A stretch of DNA of 64,000 nucleotides from Flintibacter muris (GTDB lineage: Bacteria; Bacillota; Clostridia; Oscillospirales; Oscillospiraceae). Every line of letters starts with the position of its first letter. Within the stretch, counting starts at the first letter, position 1. Below, in pieces: positions 24,884-33,500 of this stretch. A model generated the notes under the pieces. It ran no database searches, was not told where the DNA came from, and saw nothing but the letters and a program-made list of their open reading frames with translations. The translations under genes were made by a program, and so were the position numbers. The stretch covers positions 1 to 64,000 of the forward strand of contig NZ_CALPCP010000017.1 of NCBI RefSeq assembly GCF_943192995.1, written 5' to 3'.

Positions 24884-27800
24884 TTACTTTACCACCACAT
24901 TCTCCTGCCCCAGCCGTCCGGTGAGGTCCCTGACCAGGGCGGGATGAATCTCACAGCGGGAGCCCACCCGCTTTTTGCAGTCCTCAAAATAGAGCACAAC
25001 CTGGCTCTCCCCCGGGAAGAAGGACAGGGCCAGCCGCACCTTCCGCAGCCGGGGGTCCTCCCGGCTGGGCAGGCGGAGGTAGAGGGTCTTCCCTCCGCCC
25101 GCCTCCTTGTCCAGGCCGGACAGGGGGCGGATGGAGTCCACCATCAGCTGGGGCTCCTTCTCGTCCCGGACGGAGATCTTTCCGGTGGCCAGAATAGCGC
25201 TGTTCTCCCGGATATAGCTGCCGCTGTCGTTAAGGGTGCGGGAGAAGCACAGCAGCTCCATAGAGGCGGTGTCGTCCTCCAGGTTTACATAAGCCATCAG
25301 CGTATTATTCCGGGTGGTGCGGGTGCGGTAGGTGGAGATCACTCCGGCGATAGACACCCGCTGGTCATCCCGGTACTCCTTGGGGCCGTCCTCCCGCTGA
25401 AAATCGCTGAGAATGGAGCCAATGGTCACCGCTCCAAACTGTTTGGCAATCTCCCGGTACTGGTCCATGGGGTGGCCGGACAGATAGAGGCCGGTGGTCT
25501 CCTTCTCCATGCTCATCAGCTCCTGGGGGGTGTACTCAGGAAGGTCGGGGAGGACCAGGGCGGGCAGAGGAGAGGCGTCCTCCTCTCCCCCGCCAAATCC
25601 GAACAGGTCCAGCTGGCCCTCCACGTTTCGCTTTCGGGCGGCGGCAATGCCGTCCAGCACCTGGCCGTACACCTGCATCAGCTGGGCGCGGCGGTAGCCC
25701 ATGGTATCAAAAGCTCCGCTTTTAATCAGGCTTTCAATCACCCTCCGGTTCATATCCTGGTCAAAGAGCCGGTCGCAGAAGTCCATAAAATCGGCAAAGG
25801 GGCCGTTTTTCTCCCGCTCACACAGCAGATTGACAATAAACGCCCTGCCCACCCCCTTCAGGGCCACCAGGCCGAAGCGGATGCCCTCCTCCACCACGGT
25901 GAAGTCGGCCCCGGACTGGTTGACGTCTGGGGGCAGAAGAGGGATACCCATGTCCTTGCACTCGGCAATATACTCGGCCACCTTCTCGGTGGAGTCCAGC
26001 ACCGAGGTGAGCAGGGCGGCCATGTACTGCTTTGGGTGGTGGCACTTGAACCAGGCCGTCTGGTAGCACACAATGGCGTAGACCAGGGAGTGGGACTTAT
26101 TAAAGGCGTACTCGGCAAAGTCGTACATCTCGTCGTAGATGGCCTGGGCCGCCTCCTCGGGTACGCCCTTGGCCACACAGCCGGGGATGTTCCGCTTGGG
26201 GTCGCCGTGGAGAAAGGCCTCCCGCTCCTTTGCGATCTCCTTCACCTTTTTCTTGCTCATGGCCCGGCGCACCATGTCCGCCTGGCCCAGAGAGTAGCCC
26301 GCCAGGTCCTGGAAGATACGAATCACCTGCTCCTGATAGACGATACACCCGTAGGTGCCCGACAGGATGGGCACCAGGGAGGGGTCCTTGTAGGTGACCT
26401 TGGCCGGGTCCTGGGCGCAGGCCAGGAATCGTGGGATGGAGTCCATAGGCCCGGGGCGGTACAGGGCGATCACGGCGCAGATATCCTCTATATTTTTAGG
26501 CTTCAGCCCCACGCATACCCCGGTCATGCCCGCAGACTCCAGCTGAAACACACCGGAGGTCTTCCCCTCAGACAGCATGGCCATGGTAGCCGGGTCGTTC
26601 TCCGGGATGGACTCCAGGGTAAAGCCCGGCTCCATCTTTTGGACCATTTTCGCCGCGTCGTCCAGAATCGTCAGGTTGCGCAGGCCCAGAAAGTCCATTT
26701 TCAGAAGACCCAGCTCCTCCAGGGTGGTCATGACGTACTGGGTGACGGGCTGGCCGTCGTTGGCGGCCAGGGGGACATAGTCCACCACCGGGCGGCGGGT
26801 GATGACCACCCCGGCGGCGTGGGTGGAGGTATTCCGGGGCATGCCCTCGATTGCCATGGCGGTATCAATCAGCTTTTTGGTGACCTCGCTGCCCTCATAG
26901 GCGTCCTTGAGCTGCTTGGACAACTTGAGGGCCTCCTCCAGGGTGATGTGCAGCGCTCCCGGACCGCTGGGAATGAGCTTTGCCAGGGCGTCCACCTCGC
27001 CGTAGGGCACCCCAAGCACCCGTCCCACGTCCCGCACGGAGCCCCGGGCTGCCATGGTGCCAAAGGTGACAATCTGAGCCACATGGTCCTCACCGTACTT
27101 GCCCTTGACATAGTCGATCACCTCCTGCCGCCGGCGGGGGCAGAAGTCGATATCAATATCAGGCATGGACACTCGCTCCGGGTTGAGAAAGCGCTCAAAG
27201 TACAGGCCGTACTCCATAGGGTCCACGTTGGTGATGTTCAGGCAGTAGGCCACCATAGACCCCGCCGCCGAGCCTCGTCCCGGCCCTACTGGGATGCCTT
27301 GGCCCTTGGCATAGCCAATGAAGTCGGAGACAATGAGAAAGTAGTCCACAAACCCCATCTTGCGGATCATGTCCATCTCATAGTTCAGCTGCTTTAAATA
27401 CTCCGGGGGCTGGTCCGGATAGCGCCAGGCAAAGCCGTCCAGACAGAGCTTGCGGAAATAGGCATCCCCGTCCGTCCAGCCCTCGGGGAGCTGGAACAGG
27501 GGCAGGTGATACTTGCCAAACTCAAATTCCACATTGCACAGCTCCGCAATTCTGGCGGTGTTTTCAATGGCCTCGGGATGGTTGGGGAAGAGGGCGGCCA
27601 TCTCCTCCTCCGACTTGACAAAAAACTCCTTGGTTTCAAACCGCATTCGGTTGGGTTCGTCCAGCGTCTTACCCGTCTGGATGCACATGAGGATGTCCTG
27701 GGCCTCTGCGTCCTCCCGGCGCAGATAGTGGGCATCGTTGGTGGCAATGAGGGGGATGCCCGTCTCGCCGCTGAGGCGGATCAGGGAGGCGTTTACCTGC

Positions 27801-28354
27801 TTTTGCGCCGCAATGCCGTGGTCCTGGAGCTCCAGATAGTAGCCGTCCTCCCCGAAAAGGGAGCGCATCTCCAGGGACACCTCTTTGGCCGTCTCGTACT
27901 CTCCCGCCATCAGCAGCCGGGGAATCTCCCCTCCCAGACAAGCGGAACAGGCGATCAGGCCGGAGGTATGCTCCCGCAGCAGATCCATGTCGATACGGGG
28001 CTTGATGTAAAAGCCCTCCAGATAGGCCTTGGACACCATGTAGGACAGATTGCGGTAGCCCTCCTCGTTCCGGCACAGCAGAACCAGGTGCCTGGACTCC
28101 GCGTCAAACTCGTGGACCTTCTGGAACCGAGTCCGCCCCCGGGGGGCCACGTAGACCTCACAGCCGATAATGGGCTTCACCCCCGCCCCCTTGCAGGCCC
28201 GGTAGAAGTCGATCGCCCCGTACATGTTGCCGTGGTCAGTAATGGCCACGGCCCCCTGCCCCAGGTCCTTCACCCGCTCCACCAGCTTTTTGATGCGGCA
28301 GGCGCCGTCCAGCAGGGAAAATTCCGTATGTAGGTGTAAGTGGACAAAGGACAT
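24884..28354 (-). CDS. dnaE: DNA polymerase III alpha subunit DnaE
   Basis: 1156 residues, DnaE1 type (no internal exonuclease domain). The PHP domain opens FVHLHLHTEFSLLDGA with the metal-binding HLH. The catalytic aspartates are in PDIDIDF (residues 398-404). GPGRGSAAGSMVAYCL and AGMTGVCVGLKP mark palm and fingers. The C-terminal OB fold contains VSIAGVISTYRTRTTRNN. AAAGGAGGAACC precedes ATG 28354. Firmicutes usually also have polC as main replicase, not seen here. Confidence 0.98.
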   Translation of the reverse strand: MSFVHLHLHTEFSLLDGACRIKKLVERVKDLGQGAVAITDHGNMYGAIDFYRACKGAGVKPIIGCEVYVAPRGRTRFQKVHEFDAESRHLVLLCRNEEGYRNLSYMVSKAYLEGFYIKPRIDMDLLREHTSGLIACSACLGGEIPRLLMAGEYETAKEVSLEMRSLFGEDGYYLELQDHGIAAQKQVNASLIRLSGETGIPLIATNDAHYLRREDAEAQDILMCIQTGKTLDEPNRMRFETKEFFVKSEEEMAALFPNHPEAIENTARIAELCNVEFEFGKYHLPLFQLPEGWTDGDAYFRKLCLDGFAWRYPDQPPEYLKQLNYEMDMIRKMGFVDYFLIVSDFIGYAKGQGIPVGPGRGSAAGSMVAYCLNITNVDPMEYGLYFERFLNPERVSMPDIDIDFCPRRRQEVIDYVKGKYGEDHVAQIVTFGTMAARGSVRDVGRVLGVPYGEVDALAKLIPSGPGALHITLEEALKLSKQLKDAYEGSEVTKKLIDTAMAIEGMPRNTSTHAAGVVITRRPVVDYVPLAANDGQPVTQYVMTTLEELGLLKMDFLGLRNLTILDDAAKMVQKMEPGFTLESIPENDPATMAMLSEGKTSGVFQLESAGMTGVCVGLKPKNIEDICAVIALYRPGPMDSIPRFLACAQDPAKVTYKDPSLVPILSGTYGCIVYQEQVIRIFQDLAGYSLGQADMVRRAMSKKKVKEIAKEREAFLHGDPKRNIPGCVAKGVPEEAAQAIYDEMYDFAEYAFNKSHSLVYAIVCYQTAWFKCHHPKQYMAALLTSVLDSTEKVAEYIAECKDMGIPLLPPDVNQSGADFTVVEEGIRFGLVALKGVGRAFIVNLLCEREKNGPFADFMDFCDRLFDQDMNRRVIESLIKSGAFDTMGYRRAQLMQVYGQVLDGIAAARKRNVEGQLDLFGFGGGEEDASPLPALVLPDLPEYTPQELMSMEKETTGLYLSGHPMDQYREIAKQFGAVTIGSILSDFQREDGPKEYRDDQRVSIAGVISTYRTRTTRNNTLMAYVNLEDDTASMELLCFSRTLNDSGSYIRENSAILATGKISVRDEKEPQLMVDSIRPLSGLDKEAGGGKTLYLRLPSREDPRLRKVRLALSFFPGESQVVLYFEDCKKRVGSRCEIHPALVRDLTGRLGQENVVVK

Positions 28355-28380
28355 GGCAGGTTCCTCCTTTTTTCTATCTA

Positions 28381-28680
28381 TCAGTCCAGGCCTTCCGCGA
28401 TTATCGCCCGGCTGTCAACACTTTCGGCACGTTTTAACATGATGGCCCCGTATTCTGGCGACGAAAAGCAGGCGTCCAGCTGCTCTCTGGTGTCAAACCG
28501 GATGACAATGGCCCTGTGCGGAGTGCGCTCCCTGCTCAGGTGGCTGACCTGCTCTGTCCGGACAAGATACCTGCCGCCATAGGCCTCCACAATGGGCTTT
28601 ACCCGGCGGATATAATCGTCATACTCCCCCCGGCCTTGCTCCTCGCTGATGTAAGTATCCACCATAAAATACCATGACAT
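28381..28680 (-). CDS. DUF1330-like small protein
   Basis: 99 residues from ATG 28680 (GGGAGGG upstream). YFMVDTYISEEQGRGEYDDY, then VEAYGGRYLVRTEQ and AIVIRFDTREQLDACFSSPE, the ferredoxin-like alpha-beta pattern of DUF1330 (dimeric barrel) proteins. The catalytic role, if any, is unknown. It lies 26 bases upstream of dnaE, presumably co-transcribed. Confidence 0.75.
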   Translation of the reverse strand: MSWYFMVDTYISEEQGRGEYDDYIRRVKPIVEAYGGRYLVRTEQVSHLSRERTPHRAIVIRFDTREQLDACFSSPEYGAIMLKRAESVDSRAIIAEGLD

Positions 28681-28734
28681 AATGCTGTCCCTCCCCTTTT
28701 TGAAGCGCTGAGACCGCTTTATTTCTCTCATCCC

Positions 28735-28866
28735 GCCACAGGCGGCATAGCCGCCCTCTTTGAGGGAGGTGCCCCAGTGCGCACACTGGGGCGGAGGAAG
28801 TATTCCGGAAACGGACTCCCTCAGTCAGCCCTGCGGGCTGCCAGCTCCCTCAGAGAGGGAGCCTTT
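28735..28866. repeat. Dispersed hairpin-rich repeat, copy C
   Basis: CCACAGGCGGCATAGCCGCC, GCCCCAGTGCGCACACTGGGGC and CTCCCTCAGAGAGGGAG are consecutive hairpins. The outer CCCTCTTTGAGGGAGG / CTCCCTC ends recur at 57306. Same general make-up as copies A and B, but sequence is only loosely related. Confidence 0.65.
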
Positions 28867-28874
28867 TGCTGCCT

Positions 28875-29360
28875 CTACTCCGGCTTTGCCGCCTCTTGCA
28901 GGGTCTTCCCGGTCAGGCGGTACACCGTCCACTCGTCCATAGGGACGGCACACATTTTTTTGGTGTAGAAATCGATAGAGGGCTGGTTCCAGTCCAGGCA
29001 GGCCCACTCCAGCCGCCCGCAGCCCCGCTTTACGGCAATGCGGGCCAGCTCCTTGAGCAGAGCCTTGCCATAGCCCCGGCCCCGCTCCTCGGGGAGGACA
29101 AACAGGTCCTCCAGGTAGATGCCCGCCCGGCCCAGGAAGGTGGAGAAGTTGTGGAAAAACAGGGCGTAGCCCACCGCTTTCCCCTCTGCCTCGGCGAAGA
29201 TGACCTCCGCCGTCTTTTTCTCAAAGAGCCACTCCCGCAGCAGTTCCGGGGTGTCAATCACCTGGTCGGACATCTTTTCATAGTCCGCCAGGGCACGGAT
29301 AAAGCTTAAAATCAGCTTCTCGTCGCCGGGGGCGGCGGGACGAAAGGTACATGCTGCCAT
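28875..29360 (-). CDS. GNAT-family N-acetyltransferase
   Basis: 161 residues from ATG 29360 (AAGGAGAAAATT upstream). CTFRPAAPGDEKLILSFI, then VGYALFFHNFSTFLGRAGIY, the acetyl-CoA loop LEDLFVLPEERGRGYGKALL, and WACLDWNQPSIDFYTKK. This resembles the spermidine/diamine acetyltransferase (PaiA/SSAT-like) subgroup with the LEDLxVxPxxRGxGxG signature; substrate not proven. Single gene between two repeat elements. Confidence 0.88.
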   Translation of the reverse strand: MAACTFRPAAPGDEKLILSFIRALADYEKMSDQVIDTPELLREWLFEKKTAEVIFAEAEGKAVGYALFFHNFSTFLGRAGIYLEDLFVLPEERGRGYGKALLKELARIAVKRGCGRLEWACLDWNQPSIDFYTKKMCAVPMDEWTVYRLTGKTLQEAAKPE

Positions 29361-29384
29361 AATTTTCTCCTTGTATTGTTTTCT

Positions 29385-29410
29385 GTAGGGGCGGCCTGCG
29401 GCCGCCCGAT
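29385..29410. repeat. Short hairpin repeat (TGTAGGGGCGGC type), terminator-like
   Basis: GGGCGGCC TGC GGCCGCCC preceded by TGTAG and followed by GATTTTT on the plus strand. Related to 23184, 48622 and 57275 by its GTAGGGGCGGC end. Confidence 0.65.
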
Positions 29411-29412
29411 TT

Positions 29413-29745
29413 TTATACCTCGTACTTTCCCCAAAAGCCATGATCCATCCATTTTTCAATGTGGGTGATTATCTCGGCCTTTGATCTGGTCTTCACTGCC
29501 TCCAGCGGCCTGTCCCAGCCGCAGTCCCTGACCAGCAGAAGGAGATAGTGCCCCTCCGGGTCATAACTGGGATACCAGCCCAGGTCGATAGTCAGTCCGG
29601 TCTTTTCGTGAAACAGCTGAAGCAGGTCCTCATGAAGCTCAAAGGTGTCCTCCGGCCTGTGGACGGTTATATCATACTCGGTAAAATCATTCCACCGAAC
29701 CGCCCAGCCGGTCTGGATTCTAAGCGGCTGCAATTCATAGGTCAC
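29413..29745 (-). CDS. Hypothetical protein behind whiA
   Basis: 110 residues starting at GTG 29745 with GGGAGGGAATGAG upstream, three bases after the whiA stop. Acidic and Trp/His-rich: WAVRWNDFTEYDITVHRPED, LLQLFHEKTGLTIDLGWYPS, YDPEGHYLLLLVRDCGW, and a C-terminal helix ITHIEKWMDHGFWGKYEV. No membrane segment. It looks like an alpha-beta single domain; I do not recognise the family. Confidence 0.75.
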   Translation of the reverse strand: MTYELQPLRIQTGWAVRWNDFTEYDITVHRPEDTFELHEDLLQLFHEKTGLTIDLGWYPSYDPEGHYLLLLVRDCGWDRPLEAVKTRSKAEIITHIEKWMDHGFWGKYEV

Positions 29746-29748
29746 AAC

Positions 29749-30636
29749 TCATTCCCTCCCCAGCTCCACCAGCTTGCGAAGGCGGTGGTTCAGGGCCGAT
29801 TTTGTGATAGGCGGGTCGCAGCGCTGGGCCAGCTGGGCCAGGGTGTCCTCCGGGTGGGCCAGGCGGAGGGCGGCCACCTCACGGAGCTTGTCCGGCAACG
29901 TGATCAGCTTTCCCTCCCGCTCCAGCCGGCGGATGGCCTCCACTTGAGCCATTGCGGCTTCCACCGCCTTGTCCAGGTTGGCGGCGTCACAGTTCACCCG
30001 GCGGTTCACCTTGCCCCGCAGGTCCCGCTCCAGCTTGGCGTTCATCACCTCCATGGCGGACAGCGGCGCGCCAATACAGGTGAGAAAGTCCTCGATTTTT
30101 TCACTCTGCTTAAAATAGATTACCGTGTTCCCCTTGCGCTGGGCGGATTTGGGCTCCTGGTCCAGCTCCCGCATCAGAGCCAGCACCTCCCGGCTCACGC
30201 TGTGGTGGGAGGTAGCCAGCTCCAGGTGGTAGCCCTTCTGGGGGTCGGTGACCGAGCCTCCGGCCAGAAAGGCCCCCCGCAGGAAGGACGCCCGGCAGCA
30301 GCTCTCCTCCAGCACGGCGAAATTGACGTGGAGGGCCAGCGCCCCCGGGTCTGTGCCGAAGCTCTGGTAAATCACCGCCAGCTTCTCCGGGCTGGTGATG
30401 GAAAAGACCTGCTTGCCGCCCCTTTGGGGCAGGCGGTCAAAGGTGAGCTTGAAGGCTTTTTTGAACAGCACGGGCAGGCGCTGGGCAAAGGCCTCGTTTT
30501 CAGTGACAATCCGGGCCTCCCCGCTTTGAAAGGTGTTGCAGTAGAGCAGTGTGCCATAGGCCTCCGCCTGGGCGCAGCACCTGCGGCTCAGCGGTGTGCG
30601 GCACAGCTCCGTTTTCACGTCTCCCGCAAAGGACAT
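29749..30636 (-). CDS. whiA: WhiA sporulation/cell-division regulator
   Basis: 295 residues. ATG 30636 is chosen because GGAGGAG lies six bases upstream. N-terminal LAGLIDADG-like lobes (SFAGDVKTELCRTPLSRRCC; SFLRGAFLAGGSVTDPQKGY) are followed by a C-terminal helix-turn-helix (LRLAHPEDTLAQLAQRCDPP, ITKSALNHRLRKL). It ends the rapZ-yvcK-whiA cluster conserved across Firmicutes. Confidence 0.97.
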   Translation of the reverse strand: MSFAGDVKTELCRTPLSRRCCAQAEAYGTLLYCNTFQSGEARIVTENEAFAQRLPVLFKKAFKLTFDRLPQRGGKQVFSITSPEKLAVIYQSFGTDPGALALHVNFAVLEESCCRASFLRGAFLAGGSVTDPQKGYHLELATSHHSVSREVLALMRELDQEPKSAQRKGNTVIYFKQSEKIEDFLTCIGAPLSAMEVMNAKLERDLRGKVNRRVNCDAANLDKAVEAAMAQVEAIRRLEREGKLITLPDKLREVAALRLAHPEDTLAQLAQRCDPPITKSALNHRLRKLVELGRE

Positions 30637-30638
30637 GG

Positions 30639-31679
30639 TCACTCCTCCAGTATATACCGCCGTGCGCCCCGGAAAATGCGCACCGCCCGGCTCCGGTAGA
30701 TTTCCAAAACAGCCCAGGCCAGCTTATCCGGGTCGTGGCGGGCGTAGTCGCCTCCGGTGGAGGCCACCGGCCGCTCCACCAGTTCCAGGCCCAGGGCGGC
30801 GATCCGCTCCCGGTCCACTGTCAGGGGGGCGGCATCCTCCTCCCGATATTTCTCCAAAAGCCCAGGGCTCACCGGGTCGGTGTTGGCCAGGCAAAGGTCC
30901 ACCAGCCCCGGCTCCCCATGGACCAGCAGGGCCTCCAGGTGGTCGGCGGCGGTATAGCCCTCTGTCTCCCCGTCCTGGGTCATAATGTTGCAGATGTACA
31001 GCTTGGGGGCGTCTGACCGGGCAATGGCCCGGGCCACCCCCTCCACCAGCAGATTTGGGATAATACTGGTGTACAGGCTCCCCGGCCCCAGCAGAATCAG
31101 ATCCGCCTCACCAATGGCCTCCAGCGCCGCCGGGGTGGCCTGGGGCCGCTCCGGGATGAGGGATACATGGTGGATGCGGCAGTCCTGCTCCTTTTTAAAG
31201 GCGGCGATCTGCGACTCCCCGATTACTCGGGCGCCGTTGGCAAAGACCGCCTCCAGCTGCACGTCGGCACTGGTCACCGGGATAACTTGGCCCGTGATGG
31301 CCAGCACGTGGCTCATTTCGGAAACCGCCTGTTCAAAGGAGCCGGTCACCCCGTTGAGGGCGGCCAGAATCAGGTTGCCGAAGGACTGCCCGGCCAATGT
31401 TCCCTCGGTAAAGCGGTAGGTGAGCAGCTTTTCCATGATGGGCTCCGTGTTGGCCAGGGCCTCCATACAGTGGCGGATGTCCCCCGGCGGAGGCATACCC
31501 AGGTCCTGGCGGAGCATACCGGAGCCACCGCCATCGTCCGCCACCGTGACAATGGCGGTGAGATTCTGTGTGTATTTTTTCAAGCCCCGCAGCATGGTGG
31601 ACAGCCCCGTTCCGCCGCCTACGGCGACGATCCTCGGCCCCCGCTCCCACTGCTGGAGGGTGGGATAAGATTCAGCCAT
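30639..31679 (-). CDS. yvcK: YvcK/GlmR, CofD-like gluconeogenesis factor
   Basis: 346 residues. IVAVGGGTGLSTMLRGLKKY is the UDP-sugar binding start. TVADDGGGSGMLRQDLGMPP and GDIRHCMEALA follow, then ILLGPGSLYTSIIPNLLVEG. In B. subtilis it binds UDP-GlcNAc and stimulates GlmS, coordinating carbon flow into peptidoglycan. It lies next to rapZ; the stop is three bases from the whiA start. Confidence 0.96.
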   Translation of the reverse strand: MAESYPTLQQWERGPRIVAVGGGTGLSTMLRGLKKYTQNLTAIVTVADDGGGSGMLRQDLGMPPPGDIRHCMEALANTEPIMEKLLTYRFTEGTLAGQSFGNLILAALNGVTGSFEQAVSEMSHVLAITGQVIPVTSADVQLEAVFANGARVIGESQIAAFKKEQDCRIHHVSLIPERPQATPAALEAIGEADLILLGPGSLYTSIIPNLLVEGVARAIARSDAPKLYICNIMTQDGETEGYTAADHLEALLVHGEPGLVDLCLANTDPVSPGLLEKYREEDAAPLTVDRERIAALGLELVERPVASTGGDYARHDPDKLAWAVLEIYRSRAVRIFRGARRYILEE

Positions 31680-32142
31680 GTTCGTTCCTCTCCTCCGGCT
31701 CCGGCCAGTCCGCTCTGTGCGCCTCCAGCATTTCCAGACTGAACTGCCAGACCGCCTCCTGATGTTCGTCCATCCACTTATAAATGCCCTGGGTCGTGGA
31801 ATCCATGCCCTGGCGGTATTGGGCCGCGATTTCCTGATACCCGTGCTTCTCCAGAAAATCCGCCGTTTTCACCTGGAGTTCCCGGGGGGAACTGCCGTAG
31901 AAGTTCTCATAATAGACGTCCGCCCCCTCGTGAAAGGTATCAAACTGCCAGACCAGAATCTGGTACAGGGCCTCCAGCTAATCAGGCCGGTTTTGGGCAT
32001 GCCGGACGTAGATGTACTCTATGAGCTCGCTGAGGGCGTCCCCATCCGAATCATCCAGCTCCCCGGTGCCGCTGTAGGTGTTGGCCACCGCACCCCTTTC
32101 CCTCAACCGGAATACACTTTCATACAGCTGTTCAAGTTCCAT
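31672..32142 (-). pseudogene. Hypothetical gene interrupted by an in-frame amber codon
   Basis: From ATG 32142 the frame reads MELEQLYESVFRLRERGAV to NRPD (54 codons), then TAG at 31980-31978. It continues without loss of frame through LEALYQILVWQFDTFHEGAD, YYENFYGSSPRELQVKTADF and to a C-terminus that overlaps yvcK by eight bases. Total 157 codons. The two halves clearly belong together. Loosely reminiscent of DUF4375-type proteins, not assigned. It is inserted between rapZ and yvcK. Confidence 0.8.
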
Positions 32143-32154
32143 AGCACAGCCTCC

Positions 32155-33018
32155 TCAGTTTCGTCCTAAATCCCGGTGGCTCTCGGTTACGGGCCAGCCC
32201 TGAGCTTTGATTTTCTCCCCCAGGGCGTGGGCAATGGCCACCGAGCGGTGGTGCCCGCCGGTACAGCCGATAGAGATGACCAGGGAGGTCTTTCCCTCCT
32301 CCTCATACCGGGGCAGCAGCCAGCCCACCAGCTCCCACAGCCGGGTCATGAATTCCTCTCCCTGGCCGCTGCTGAACACATAGTCCCGCACTCCGGCATC
32401 CAGGCCGGTGAGGGGGCGCAGCTCGGTGACATAAAAGGGGTTGGGCAGGAAACGGGCGTCGAAAATCAGGTCGGCCTCCATGGGCACCCCGTGCTTGAAG
32501 CCGAAGGAGGTCACCCGCACCTCCATCCGTCCCTCGCAAGTGCCTGCGCGGCCGAACATCTGACGAAGGACCCCCTTCAGCTTGGCGGTAGACAGATTGG
32601 TGGTGTCGATAATCTTATCCGCCCGCTCCCGGAGGGGGGCAAGCATTTTCCGTTCCAGCTCAATGGCCCCCTCCAGGCTGTCCGCCTCCTCCGAGAGGGG
32701 ATGGGACCGGCGGGTCTCCTTGTACCGCTTGATAATAACCTCACTGGCGGCGTCCATAAACAAAATGCGGTAGGGACACTTCATAGTCTCCAGGGCCTCC
32801 AGAGCCTGGAACAGTCCATTAAAATTGGTGCCCGCCCGGACATCGGTGACCAGGGCCACCCGGTTGTACTCCCCTGACCCGGCCATACCCAGCTCTGCGA
32901 ACTTGGGAATCAGAGGCGCCGGCAGATTGTCCACACAGAAGTAGTCCATATCCTCCATAAAGGAGGCCGCCTTACTCTTTCCCGCCCCGGACAGGCCGGA
33001 AATGATTACAAATTCCAT
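32155..33018 (-). CDS. rapZ: RapZ/YvcJ nucleotide-binding RNase adapter
   Basis: 287 residues. Walker A GLSGAGKS (8-15), then MDYFCVDNLPAPLIPKFAEL, RFLPNPFYVTELRPLTG and the C-terminal ISIGCTGGHHRSVAIAHALG. In Gram-negatives it delivers sRNA to RNase E and senses GlcN6P; in Firmicutes it sits with yvcK and whiA, as here. A second gene separates it from yvcK in this genome. Confidence 0.97.
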   Translation of the reverse strand: MEFVIISGLSGAGKSKAASFMEDMDYFCVDNLPAPLIPKFAELGMAGSGEYNRVALVTDVRAGTNFNGLFQALEALETMKCPYRILFMDAASEVIIKRYKETRRSHPLSEEADSLEGAIELERKMLAPLRERADKIIDTTNLSTAKLKGVLRQMFGRAGTCEGRMEVRVTSFGFKHGVPMEADLIFDARFLPNPFYVTELRPLTGLDAGVRDYVFSSGQGEEFMTRLWELVGWLLPRYEEEGKTSLVISIGCTGGHHRSVAIAHALGEKIKAQGWPVTESHRDLGRN

Positions 33019-33053
33019 AGTATCACTCTCTTTTGCAGCACAATTTTAGGCAA

Positions 33054-33500
33054 CTAGCCCCGTTCCTTCTCCACCAGGGGGATCAGCGCGGCCAGAATGG
33101 CCTCACCCAGCTCTTTGGGGCCGGCCCCATCCCGGAGCACTGTACAGGGCTCCAGCTCCGGGACAAAGCCCCGCTCGGAGCGGCCATCCCACCGGGTAAT
33201 GGACAGTTCTGTCCCTCTCAGCACTACATCCACCGAAGAGGACGCGGCCTGGAAAGCTTTCCAGCTCCGGATACCCGGCTGGAACCAGTAGCCCTTGGCC
33301 TCCGGGTCGTACTGGATGCGCCCCGCTTTCAGCTCGCCCAGCAGCTCCAGCACCGCCGCACCCAGCTCCTCCGCCTGGGGCAGCCAGGGCAGCTTTCTGG
33401 CCTCATGGGACGCGCATTTGATGCCCACTGTGGGCACCAGCAGGGTGGTTTTCTCCCGGACGGCGTAAATGCTCACCGGGTACCGTTCACTCAGCTTCAT
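33054..33500 (-). CDS. Hypothetical protein between murB and rapZ
   Basis: 148 residues. The ATG overlaps the murB stop by four bases (ATGA), so it is translated with murB. MKLSERYPVSIYAVREKTTL, then HEARKLPWLPQAEELGAAVL, GRIQYDPEAKGYWFQPG and a C-terminal helix AILAALIPLVEKERG. No membrane segment and no motif that I recognise. Its position suggests a role near wall-precursor synthesis, but that is only context. Confidence 0.75.
   Translation of the reverse strand: MKLSERYPVSIYAVREKTTLLVPTVGIKCASHEARKLPWLPQAEELGAAVLELLGELKAGRIQYDPEAKGYWFQPGIRSWKAFQAASSSVDVVLRGTELSITRWDGRSERGFVPELEPCTVLRDGAGPKELGEAILAALIPLVEKERG

Noticed and set aside
24728-27397. An 889-codon plus-strand frame opposite dnaE
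   Set aside because: Antisense shadow of dnaE; no start signal and shadow-like composition.
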